A stretch of 5,306 bases of DNA from Deltaproteobacteria bacterium (GCA_016875155.1 VGSD01000231.1:1-5306), one strand, 5' to 3'; positions 1 through 5,297 are shown, counted from the first letter of the stretch. Notes: generated by a model not told the origin, from the sequence alone. Translations and numbers: made by a program.

Positions 1-15
1 ATTAAAAAATCTCCA

Positions 16-44
16 TTGAAATGGGAAGAAGTATTGTTTATAAG
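16..44 (+). promoter_or_regulatory. Sigma-70-type promoter of the PK-C-like gene
   Basis: A TTGAAA -35 hexamer (16-21) is followed by a 17-bp spacer and a TATAAG -10 hexamer (39-44), each one mismatch from the housekeeping consensus. Transcription would begin near 51-52, giving a leader of about 38 nt before the start codon at 90. The call rests on sequence match only. No operator-like palindrome is visible around it. Confidence 0.6.
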
Positions 45-78
45 TGAAGGTAGTTTTGGTCATTTTCATTGTTTCAAC

Positions 79-84
79 AGGAGG
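79..84 (+). promoter_or_regulatory. Shine-Dalgarno site fixing the start of the PK-C-like gene
   Basis: A perfect AGGAGG lies 5 nt before the ATG at 90. The frame is open further upstream from a TTG at 69, but that codon has no ribosome-binding site and lies upstream of this site, so the ATG at 90 is chosen. Confidence 0.85.
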
Positions 85-89
85 ACGAG

Positions 90-689
90 ATGAGGGGAGT
101 GAGTCGTTCGATTACCTATTTTAATCAACCCGGGATTGAAAATACCGATGCGGTGGTAGAGATTGTCTATAACCGTTTGAAAGAAGGGGATATCAAAAGT
201 GTAGTAGTGGCGAGTTCCGAAGGAAAGACGGGTCTTAAGTTTGTAAAGAAGATAGCAAAGGAGACAAACCTGGTGATCGTGAGCTCCCATTCTGGTTTTT
301 CTGCCCCTGGTGTCTGGGAATTTGATTTGAAGATTTTGAAAGAAGTGGAGTCCATGGGAGCCAGAGTGGTGAGGCAGAGCCATATCCTTTCAGGCTTGGA
401 GCGGTCTTTTACGAATAAATTTTCCGGAGCCTCCCATACAGAGGTGCTCGCAGAAGCCCTGCGCTCCCTCTTTGGCGTGGGGGTCAAGGTGGCCATCGAA
501 TGTGCCATCATGGCAGCGGATAGCGGAGCAATCCCCATTGACAAGACGATTGCTGTGGGAGGAACAACCACTTCCAAGGGAGGAGGGGCGGATAGCGCCA
601 TTGTGGTTTGGCCTTCCCACTGCAACAATTTTTTAGACTTCCGGGTGCTTGAGATTCTCGCCAAACCCTTCAGAAGGGAGAAGGGGTAG
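90..689 (+). CDS. Stand-alone pyruvate kinase C-terminal (alpha/beta) domain-like protein
   Basis: The 199-residue protein consists of essentially one domain resembling the C-terminal domain of pyruvate kinase (PK_C). The catalytic TIM barrel of pyruvate kinase is absent, so it cannot be a pyruvate kinase itself. Visible hallmarks are a first strand and phosphate-loop-like turn VVVASSEGKTG at about residues 38-48, a second strand with SSHSGFSAPG at 65-74, DSGAIPIDKTIAVGGTTT at 144-161, a glycine-rich GGGAD turn at 164-168, and a closing strand AIVVWPSH. In pyruvate kinase this fold carries the allosteric effector site; in free-standing homologues the ligand and role are not known to me. There is no signal peptide or membrane segment, so it should be cytosolic. 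It is transcribed alone from its own promoter, with 303 bp of non-coding DNA after it. Family call good; function unassigned. Confidence 0.85.
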   Translation: MRGVSRSITYFNQPGIENTDAVVEIVYNRLKEGDIKSVVVASSEGKTGLKFVKKIAKETNLVIVSSHSGFSAPGVWEFDLKILKEVESMGARVVRQSHILSGLERSFTNKFSGASHTEVLAEALRSLFGVGVKVAIECAIMAADSGAIPIDKTIAVGGTTTSKGGGADSAIVVWPSHCNNFLDFRVLEILAKPFRREKG

Positions 690-792
690 GGTGTTGACGG
701 AATCAACTCCAGAGGGCCAGGCAATCCAGACTTCGAAATCTTAAGGATTATTAGAATCTACATTGAACGATTTTCATGAATTTCATTGTAGC

Positions 793-847
793 GCAACCCT
801 TTAGGGTTGCTTCTAAATCAACAGGCAGGCAAGGCTGAAGCCTTGCC
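793..847. repeat. Tandem pair of strong palindromic hairpins, probable dispersed intergenic repeat
   Basis: Two hairpins sit 17 bp apart. The first has arms GCAACCCT (793-800) and AGGGTTGC (803-810). The second has arms GGCAAGGCT (828-836) and AGCCTTGCC (839-847). Both have perfect arms and a minimal 2-nt centre. Neither is followed by a T-tract, so they do not look like a terminator. Paired GC-rich palindromes of this style are typical of REP-like or MITE-like elements scattered between genes in environmental anaerobes. Only one copy is visible here, so the dispersed-repeat reading is inference. Confidence 0.55.
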
Positions 848-886
848 CTACGCATTCTCAAATGGATTTTTACTACAGAAAGAAAT

Positions 887-901
887 AGTCACGGTGTGAC
901 T
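887..901. promoter_or_regulatory. 15-bp palindrome, possible operator upstream of the universal stress gene
   Basis: AGTCAC (887-892) and GTGACT (896-901) form perfect 6-bp arms around GGT. The palindrome ends right beside the candidate -35 box of the universal stress gene, a typical place for a dimeric regulator. The spacing does not match the classic CRP site (TGTGA-N6-TCACA) or FNR site (TTGAT-N4-ATCAA), so no regulator is named. It could also be a small hairpin belonging to the adjacent repeat. Confidence 0.35.
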
Positions 902-929
902 TTGCTTTTTTACGATTAATGGTTATATT
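902..929 (+). promoter_or_regulatory. Weak candidate promoter of the universal stress protein gene
   Basis: TTGCTT (902-907), a 16-bp spacer and TATATT (924-929) form a partial sigma-70 match. An 18-bp spacing to TATTTT (926-931) is the alternative. The surrounding DNA is AT-rich, so chance matches are easy. If real, the leader would be about 57 nt. Confidence 0.3.
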
Positions 930-992
930 TTAATCAGATAGAGGTCCTCCATTATTTGGGGGGCAAAAAAAGGAAAAGGAAGGAGATTATTT

Positions 993-1496
993 ATGATTCC
1001 ACAGATAAAAAAAATTCTTTATGCTACGGACCTGAGTAAAAACTCTTCCTATGCCTTTCTATACGCGGTGGATCTGGCCAAGAAGCATAATGCAAAAATC
1101 GTTATTTTGCATGCGATTGAGCCTATTCCGGCTTATGCTGAAGCTTATGGAGGCTTGACGGGAATTCAGAAAAAACAGCAAATTGGAGAGATGGTTGAAT
1201 CAATGAAAAATCACTTGGCAGGATTTTGTAAGAAGGCAGAGGCTCAGATTGGTCCTCCCTGTGCTGAACTTGTGAGCAAGATCCTTGTGCTCACCGCCTA
1301 TCCCCCGGATGCCATCTTGAATACTGCGGAACAAGAAGGGTGTGATGTGATCATCCTTGGAACCCATGGAAAAGGATTTATTTCGTATGCCTTTCTTGGG
1401 AGTGTTTCGAAGTCTATCCTACATCGAACTCAGAAACCGGTTTTTGTCATCCCATTGCCATCGGATAAGACGGCTGTGGATTGGGATGGGATCTAA
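993..1496 (+). CDS. Universal stress protein, UspA family, ATP-binding type
   Basis: This is a 167-residue single-domain Usp protein, slightly longer than the usual 140-150 residues because of a short acidic C-terminal tail. The N-terminal strand ILYATDLSKNS (about residues 8-18) carries the family's nucleotide-contacting Asp13. Near the end the ATP-binding signature G-x2-G-x9-G-S is complete: G123, G126, G136 and S137, within GTHGKG and the following LGSVSKSIL segment. This places it with the ATP-binding rather than the non-binding Usp class. Such proteins are cytosolic dimers that modulate survival under starvation or other stress. The start is supported by AAGGAG (980-985), 7 nt before the ATG. 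The gene is monocistronic and faces the DUF2283 gene tail to tail, so the window gives no hint of a specific partner. Confidence 0.93.
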   Translation: MIPQIKKILYATDLSKNSSYAFLYAVDLAKKHNAKIVILHAIEPIPAYAEAYGGLTGIQKKQQIGEMVESMKNHLAGFCKKAEAQIGPPCAELVSKILVLTAYPPDAILNTAEQEGCDVIILGTHGKGFISYAFLGSVSKSILHRTQKPVFVIPLPSDKTAVDWDGI

Positions 1497-1500
1497 CATC

Positions 1501-1628
1501 ATTGGGGTCAAAACTACACTATACAGCTTGCCCGGCGAAGGGCAGAACATTCTTGCGGGTGAGAGCCCCATCATAGTAGAAGCCCTACCGATGGCGGGAT
1601 AGTTTGGATGGCAGGGGGTGACCCCAAT
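1501..1628. repeat. Compact structured element with 10-bp terminal inverted repeats, MITE-like or RNA-like
   Basis: ATTGGGGTCA (1501-1510) and TGACCCCAAT (1619-1628) are perfect inverted repeats at the ends of a 128-bp stretch. A second inner pair, AAACTA (1511-1516) and TAGTTT (1600-1605), extends the closing stem, leaving 13 nt unpaired on the 3' side. Inside are TGCCC/GGGCA (1529-1533 and 1540-1544), a GGGT-GAGA-GCCC hairpin with a GNRA loop (1557-1568), and GTAG/CTAC (1576-1579 and 1585-1588). The element begins 4 bp after the universal stress gene's stop and ends 34 bp before the stop of the convergent DUF2283 gene. No open frame of its own and no clear target-site duplication are seen. 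It could be a non-autonomous transposon, a bidirectional 3'-end structure, or a fragment of a larger structured RNA. Confidence 0.5.
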
Positions 1629-1662
1629 TCTTTAGAATAAATTTATTAGAGGTTTAAAAGGT

Positions 1663-1905
1663 TTAACCGGTAGATAAAGACAATTCAGTACATTCTTTGG
1701 TAGCTTCGTTAATGAATAAAAGTTTACCTTTATCCTCACGCCGCAGTTGTTCATTTGCATTTAATAGTTCAATGCCATAGACCGTTCCATCAGGAGCCAT
1801 ATCCACCGTTAGCTCGTCACTCACTCGAATAGACTCCACCTCGGTCTGTTTTTCCTGAAAGCGGATATAGGCAATATTATAACGGGGATCGTAAGTAAAC
1901 CGCAT
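1663..1905 (-). CDS. DUF2283 family small protein
   Basis: The 80-residue protein matches the DUF2283 pattern: an N-terminal MRFTYDPRYNIAYIRF strand pair (family form roughly YD...ADALYIRL), a central SDELTVDMAPDGTVYGIELLNA segment (about residues 29-50), and a charged C-terminus. It is small, soluble and without cysteine-rich or membrane segments apart from one Cys near the end. A good AGGAG site (minus strand, 1918-1914) lies 8 nt before the ATG. It is the second gene of a pair with the DUF4258 gene, 23 bp apart, so they are almost certainly co-transcribed. DUF4258 and DUF2283 genes are often found side by side, which suggests a toxin-antitoxin-like or regulatory pair with this as the possible antitoxin. 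No biochemical role is established to my knowledge. Confidence 0.85.
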   Translation of the reverse strand: MRFTYDPRYNIAYIRFQEKQTEVESIRVSDELTVDMAPDGTVYGIELLNANEQLRREDKGKLLFINEATKECTELSLSTG

Positions 1906-1928
1906 AATGAATTCTCCTTTCTAAATAC

Positions 1929-2180
1929 TTAGAAATATCTTGCAATGATAGTAATAACAAGCCAATCTGTACCTTCCCGAACAGCATAAGCTTCCACTTG
2001 CTTCGTTCTGTAACGCTTACCATGCCATTCTGTATCAACAGAGAAATTGCGCCGGAACCCTGTCCGATCAAATTTTGCAGGGAATCGCTCCCCCTTTTTA
2101 AGGGTAGCCATTATTTCTTCTTCAGTAACTCCCCGTTCCTCCATTCGCTCCCGGGCGTGAGGATGGATCCGGATTGCCAT
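1929..2180 (-). CDS. DUF4258 family small protein, possible toxin-like partner
   Basis: The 83-residue basic protein carries the DUF4258 signature near its N-terminus: IHPHARERMEERGVTEEEI (about residues 5-23), followed by the TLKKGE helix end, then beta-strand segments with aromatic and basic residues (KRYRTKQVEAYAV) and a terminal strand WLVITIIARYF. The general shape recalls small RelE/BrnT-type toxins, but I cannot point to catalytic residues. It leads the two-gene unit with the DUF2283 gene. No Shine-Dalgarno precedes the ATG at 2180, while a near-consensus promoter ends 6 nt upstream, so the message may be leaderless. An in-frame ATG at 2144 has GGGAG only 3 nt before it, and starting there would remove the conserved His and Arg residues, so 2180 is preferred. 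Confidence 0.85.
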   Translation of the reverse strand: MAIRIHPHARERMEERGVTEEEIMATLKKGERFPAKFDRTGFRRNFSVDTEWHGKRYRTKQVEAYAVREGTDWLVITIIARYF

Positions 2181-2186
2181 AAAACT

Positions 2187-2215
2187 ATTTTATTGGAGTA
2201 TTAACTTATTTTCAA
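2187..2215 (-). promoter_or_regulatory. Strong sigma-70-type promoter of the DUF4258/DUF2283 pair, leaderless geometry
   Basis: On the minus strand TTGAAA (2215-2210), a 17-bp spacer and TAAAAT (2192-2187) each match the consensus in five of six positions. Six bases separate the -10 from the A of the ATG at 2180, so the expected +1 is that A itself. With no Shine-Dalgarno in the short gap, translation of the first gene would be leaderless. Transcription-start mapping is needed to confirm. Confidence 0.6.
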
Positions 2216-2290
2216 GGAATTTCTTTTTCTTTTAAGAAGTTAGCAAAATAGAGATGGCCCTCCCATGGGTTTTAGTCCAAAGAACATTAT

Positions 2291-2424
2291 TGCCCGCCTT
2301 CGCAGAATGCTCCGTTCGGAAGAACGGGGATGAATGCGACTCCGAAGGAGCGTAGCAGGGTATGCTTCGGCGGGTTTCGCCGATGCTGTGAAGATGCCCC
2401 GTGCGGAAGCACGGAGAGCTTCAC
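2291..2424. repeat. Cluster of four hairpins in the gap after the iron-sulfur gene
   Basis: Four stems lie in about 130 bp: CCGTTC-GGAA-GAACGG (2312-2327), enclosed by an outer TCGCA/TGCGA stem (2300-2304 and 2335-2339); CTCC-GAA-GGAG (2340-2350); CGGCG/CGCCG with a 5-nt loop (2368-2382); and CCGTGC-GGAA-GCACGG (2399-2414), enclosed by GTGAAG/CTTCAC (2388-2393 and 2419-2424). The first and last are copies of one unit, with a T-A pair replaced by a G-C pair in the stem. CCCGCC (2293-2298) can also pair with GGCGGG (2369-2374), which would fold the whole block. No T-run follows on either strand. No gene is supported in 2216-2423. The block resembles a REP/BIME-style intergenic element. Confidence 0.55.
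2388..2424 (-). terminator. Hairpin at the 3' end of the oxidoreductase operon, transcript-end candidate
   Basis: Read on the minus strand, the last base of the iron-sulfur gene's stop codon begins a two-part stem (outer 6 bp, inner 6 bp, TTCC loop). It is well placed to protect the mRNA end or to slow polymerase. No U-tract follows, so a classical intrinsic terminator is not shown. Confidence 0.3.
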
Positions 2425-2927
2425 TAACCCCCTCGTATTTTTCTTTTTTGTAGAATCTGCTGTTCAATCTCAGTAGGGTTTCCGAAATAGATGCAGTGGG
2501 CGAGGCAGATATTATCGGCGCAGGCAGGGTAGAGGCCCTGATCCACCCGGTGATAACAGAGATTACACTTGGCCGCAGTCTTTTTTACATCATCAAAGTG
2601 AATGGCATCATAAGGACATTGGTCGATGCAAAGTTGACACCCGGTGCATTTCTCGTCGTCGAGGATGACAATTCCGTCTTCCCTTTTTCGGATGGCTTGC
2701 TCCGGACAAACGGGTATACAGGGAGGTTCCTCGCAGTGCTTACAGACGTTCACTCGCCAGATGAAATCGAGCCTTCCGTCCAAGACTTTTGGGCCATCTG
2801 GCCAAATGGATAGATATTTGACGCCATTCGTTTCACCCACCGGATTGAACTCCTGTTGGCAGGCTACTTCGCAAGTCTTACATCCCCAGCAGGCAAACTC
2901 TTCAATTGTCAGAGCATATTTATGCAT
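2424..2927 (-). CDS. Four-[4Fe-4S] electron-transfer subunit (DmsB/NrfC/PhsB-like) of the adjacent Mo/W enzyme
   Basis: The 167-residue protein has cysteine groups for four clusters: C13/16/19/23, C62/65/70/74, C94/97/100/104, and C121/124/136 plus C141 or C145. This is the layout of the iron-sulfur subunits of DMSO reductase-family enzymes, which pass electrons between the catalytic subunit and an acceptor. There is no signal peptide, so it is cytosolic. The last group is unusual: the common C-x2-C-x11-C-x3-C spacing is broken, with C136 followed after four residues by C141 and after eight by C145, giving 17 cysteines for 16 sites. The start at 2927 is preferred over an upstream GTG at 2999 because AAAGGA (2942-2937) lies 9 nt before it and the conserved region begins there. 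It overlaps the catalytic gene by 8 bp, implying translational coupling. Confidence 0.93.
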   Translation of the reverse strand: MHKYALTIEEFACWGCKTCEVACQQEFNPVGETNGVKYLSIWPDGPKVLDGRLDFIWRVNVCKHCEEPPCIPVCPEQAIRKREDGIVILDDEKCTGCQLCIDQCPYDAIHFDDVKKTAAKCNLCYHRVDQGLYPACADNICLAHCIYFGNPTEIEQQILQKRKIRGG

Positions 2928-5079
2928 CGGATGTTTTCCTTTCGGGATAGATTCTGCATAATAATGTCCTGATGTTTGAGGCTCCCATTGCAGGGTCACA
3001 CTCTTCTAAAGCGCTGTCTGTGAGGATGTTGATATTCGACTCATCCCAGCCATGGCCTGGGTCTTTTTTCTCGGGAAACCACCAGGCATGCTGAGCCGCA
3101 ATGACTCGAGGATCGCGTCCGAGGACGAGTCTTGCCCGTTGTCTTATTTTGCCTCGGCGGGATTCAATAATCACCCAGTCTCCCTCTTTGATACCTTCCT
3201 TTGCGGCTGCCTCAGGATGGATCTCAACAATTGGATTTCTGTGAAGTTCTCGAAGGCGTCCTATCTGTCTGTTTTCCGTGTGAAAGAATCCAGGCATTCG
3301 TGCACCGGTAATCAGGATATAGGAATATTCCTTATAAAGTTCCGGAGCACTCACTGGACTTTCAGAAGGTTCCCGGTGCTGAGGAAGCGGATCATATCCC
3401 ATCTTTTCGAGGACCGTCGAATAGAGCTCGAACTTCCTCGTCGGAGTGGAAAACCCTCCCTCTTTGTATTTAAAGTATTTCACCTCTCCCCTGAGGTAAT
3501 TCATCTTCTTAAAATCCTTCCAGGTGATGTTCATCGGATGGAGGATATAATCGAGGGCTTCTTCGTAGTTGTTCCACCAGTATTGCCCCTGACCAATCCG
3601 ATGGGCAAGATCGTTTAGCATTTCATGGTCGGAACGGCATTCGCCCACCTGGATGACCTTTCTGCGCGGCAGGACATAGCCATGGCGCTTCCAGTAATCG
3701 CCCACATAGTCCATCTCAAGCCAGGTCGCAGCCGGTAAAACAATGTCTGCGAGTTCTGCGGTCGGGGTCAGAAAGAAGTCGGCAATGGCCATAAACTCAA
3801 CTTTCTCAAGAGCCTGACGAACCTCTCTCGCATTGGCAGCGGTGACCAGAGGGTTGGTGCTGATAAGGAAGAGCATTTTGACCGGATAGGGTTTTTCTTC
3901 AAGGATGGCATCCCAGACACATTTCGGTTGAAGGATGGCGAATCGAGAGGCGAGGCGGAAACGATCTCCTCCCAACCGTTTTGCGAACTGGTCCCTGGAA
4001 AGCAGGCCATGGGCACCAAATTGGCCCACATTGACAACATTCGGTTGCCGGTTGAGGACCTGACCACCGGGAACATCGATGTTACCGGTTATTCCCATGA
4101 GAGACATGAGCAAACGGTCATTATCCGCACAACTCGTCTGCTGCTCAATAGCTACACCCCATTGAATGGCTCCGGGTTTTGTGGTTGCGAAGAGCCTTGC
4201 AGCCTCCCTGATCTTTTCTTTTGGAACCCAGGTGATTTCTTCAACTCTATCAAGGGGATATTCATTCACCCTTTTGACAAATGACTCCCAGCCATGGGTA
4301 TATTTTCCAACGAATTCTTTATCATAGAGTTCCTCATGGATAATGACATTGAGCATCCCCAGGGCAAGGGCTGCGTCTGTGCCGGGTCTGAGCTGAAGCC
4401 AGACATTTGCCCGTGCTGCCGGGCGGGTAAGCCTGGGGTCAACGACGATGAGTTTGGCTCCTTTGTCGAGGGCGACGGAGAAGGGTTCCCCCTTGTATTC
4501 ATCAGGGTTGCTAAGGGTAAGGTTGTTTCCCCACAGGATGATGCACTTGGGAAAATTCTCATAATCAACAATGGGATTTGTTCCGCAGGTGATGATGCTT
4601 GTGGAGATGCGGGGCCCGTAACAGAAATGGCCTGCGGTCAGTACGTTTGGCGAGCCAAGGAGATTGGCGATGCGGTAGATCACAGATTCATTTTCCCTGC
4701 CGGTTCCATAACCGAACACAACTGACTCAGGCCCATTTTTTTCCTTATAGGTTAGGATTCGTTTGGCGATGGTGTCGAGGGCTTCATCCCATGAGATCCG
4801 TTTCCATTTACCGCTCGCCTTGGGACCAATCCGTTTGACAGGGTAGGTGAGCCTGTCTTTATGATAGGCAATTTGTGCAGAGGCCAAACCTTTGGCGCAG
4901 AGCGTCCCATGGGCGATGGGACAATCGGGGTCGCCGGCAATCTTTGCGACCTTTCTGTCTTTGATATAGACAATCACACCGCAGCCACCGTGGCACATGC
5001 GGCAATGACTCTTGACGAACGAATCGTATCCGTAAACTTCCATCTCGCGCTCTATGTTCGAATATCGAAACTCGGGCAT
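2920..5079 (-). CDS. Molybdopterin (Mo/W-bis-MGD) oxidoreductase catalytic subunit, DMSO reductase superfamily, cytoplasmic
   Basis: The 719-residue enzyme has the full superfamily layout. An N-terminal [4Fe-4S] motif C26-x2-C29-x3-C33-x27-C61 is followed by AKG with the usual Lys63. The probable metal ligand is Cys153 in GHFCYGPR. Pterin-binding segments include GNNLTLSNP (184-192), VVDPR (212-216) and RPGTDAALALG (231-241). The C-terminal dinucleotide-binding domain (about 590-710) contains AAKEGIKEGDWVIIE and QHAWWFPE. No twin-arginine leader precedes the cluster, so it works in the cytoplasm. From memory the layout resembles acetylene hydratase (metal ligand Cys141, catalytic Asp13 after a cluster Cys), but here His30 takes the Asp place, so hydration of acetylene is not expected. 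It leads an operon with the four-cluster subunit; no membrane anchor or pterin chaperone is adjacent. The substrate is unknown, and thiosulfate/polysulfide reductase-like or other redox chemistry is possible. Confidence 0.95.
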   Translation of the reverse strand: MPEFRYSNIEREMEVYGYDSFVKSHCRMCHGGCGVIVYIKDRKVAKIAGDPDCPIAHGTLCAKGLASAQIAYHKDRLTYPVKRIGPKASGKWKRISWDEALDTIAKRILTYKEKNGPESVVFGYGTGRENESVIYRIANLLGSPNVLTAGHFCYGPRISTSIITCGTNPIVDYENFPKCIILWGNNLTLSNPDEYKGEPFSVALDKGAKLIVVDPRLTRPAARANVWLQLRPGTDAALALGMLNVIIHEELYDKEFVGKYTHGWESFVKRVNEYPLDRVEEITWVPKEKIREAARLFATTKPGAIQWGVAIEQQTSCADNDRLLMSLMGITGNIDVPGGQVLNRQPNVVNVGQFGAHGLLSRDQFAKRLGGDRFRLASRFAILQPKCVWDAILEEKPYPVKMLFLISTNPLVTAANAREVRQALEKVEFMAIADFFLTPTAELADIVLPAATWLEMDYVGDYWKRHGYVLPRRKVIQVGECRSDHEMLNDLAHRIGQGQYWWNNYEEALDYILHPMNITWKDFKKMNYLRGEVKYFKYKEGGFSTPTRKFELYSTVLEKMGYDPLPQHREPSESPVSAPELYKEYSYILITGARMPGFFHTENRQIGRLRELHRNPIVEIHPEAAAKEGIKEGDWVIIESRRGKIRQRARLVLGRDPRVIAAQHAWWFPEKKDPGHGWDESNINILTDSALEECDPAMGASNIRTLLCRIYPERKTSDA

Positions 5080-5084
5080 TTTCA

Positions 5085-5090
5085 CCTCCT
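5085..5090 (-). promoter_or_regulatory. Shine-Dalgarno site fixing the start of the oxidoreductase gene
   Basis: AGGAGG on the minus strand (5090-5085) stands 5 nt before the ATG at 5079. A GTG at 5085 is in frame and would add two residues, but it overlaps this site and cannot be used with it, so ATG 5079 is the start. Confidence 0.85.
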
Positions 5091-5123
5091 GCTCATCATG
5101 TAAACCATGTCACTCTGTATGAT

Positions 5124-5152
5124 AATCTAAAACCATGAAGAGTCCTTGTCAA
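5124..5152 (-). promoter_or_regulatory. Sigma-70-type promoter of the oxidoreductase operon
   Basis: On the minus strand a perfect TTGACA (5152-5147) is followed by a 17-bp spacer and TAGATT (5129-5124), a four-of-six -10. The start of transcription would fall near 5117, giving a leader of about 38 nt. An 11-bp palindrome, TCAAT-T-ATTGA (5149-5159), overlaps the -35 and could be a repressor site; it does not fit the FNR spacing. Confidence 0.55.
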
Positions 5153-5276
5153 TTATTGATCCGTTTAGACTTGAACACTAATTGAGCGAAAAAAATCCCT
5201 ATATTGAATTGTTTCATTGATGGTTAAGGTTAAGCCATTATTGATTTTTATGGTCACATTTTAAAATCCCCCTCAT
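5153..5276. other. AT-rich non-coding upstream region
   Basis: Apart from the operator-like palindrome that begins at 5149, no gene, strong promoter or RNA gene is recognisable. A small imperfect inverted repeat with ATGG/CCAT ends lies at 5220-5238. Confidence 0.5.
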
Positions 5277-5297
5277 TCCCCCTTTTTCAAAGGGGGA
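5277..5297. repeat. Pyrimidine/purine hairpin, probable dispersed intergenic repeat
   Basis: TCCCCCTTT (5277-5285) and AAAGGGGGA (5289-5297) form a perfect 9-bp stem with a 3-nt loop. An extra CCCCC run lies at 5268-5272. Elements of this look are very common between genes in anaerobic and groundwater bacteria. The copy runs close to the window edge, so its full extent is unknown. In either direction it may help end transcripts, but no proper T-run follows. Confidence 0.55.

Larger units (their letters stand above)
690..992. other. Intergenic region with hairpins, palindrome and weak promoter
   Basis: No credible gene lies here. Just after the stop codon is a small hairpin, GTTGA/TCAAC (693-697 and 703-707, 5-nt loop), without a following T-run, so it is not a convincing intrinsic terminator. 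The rest holds the paired hairpin element at 793-847, the palindrome at 887-901 and a weak promoter at 902-929, each listed separately. Confidence 0.6.

Noticed and set aside
167..724. Long minus-strand open frame (185 codons) over the PK-C-like gene
   Set aside because: It is antisense to a well-supported gene with promoter and Shine-Dalgarno, and its translation shows no recognisable family pattern.
1357..1602. Plus-strand frame running from the universal stress gene into the inverted-repeat element
   Set aside because: Out of frame with the real gene and ends inside a structured non-coding element; no ribosome-binding site.
1501..1628. Group II intron or integron attC site
   Set aside because: A GNRA hairpin and paired ends are suggestive, but there is no domain V, no reverse transcriptase and none of the attC core-site sequences.
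2240..2467. Minus-strand frame of 75 codons across the hairpin cluster
   Set aside because: It overlaps the end of the iron-sulfur gene and consists largely of translated palindromes; no ribosome-binding site seen.
3052..3618. Plus-strand frame of 188 codons inside the oxidoreductase gene
   Set aside because: Antisense shadow of a conserved enzyme; no start signal and no family resemblance.
4294..4725. Plus-strand frame of 143 codons inside the oxidoreductase gene
   Set aside because: Antisense shadow of the pterin-binding region; low-information translation.
2920..5079. Acetylene hydratase proper
   Set aside because: The overall layout is similar, but the residue at the catalytic Asp position is His and an electron-transfer subunit is co-encoded, which the hydratase does not need.
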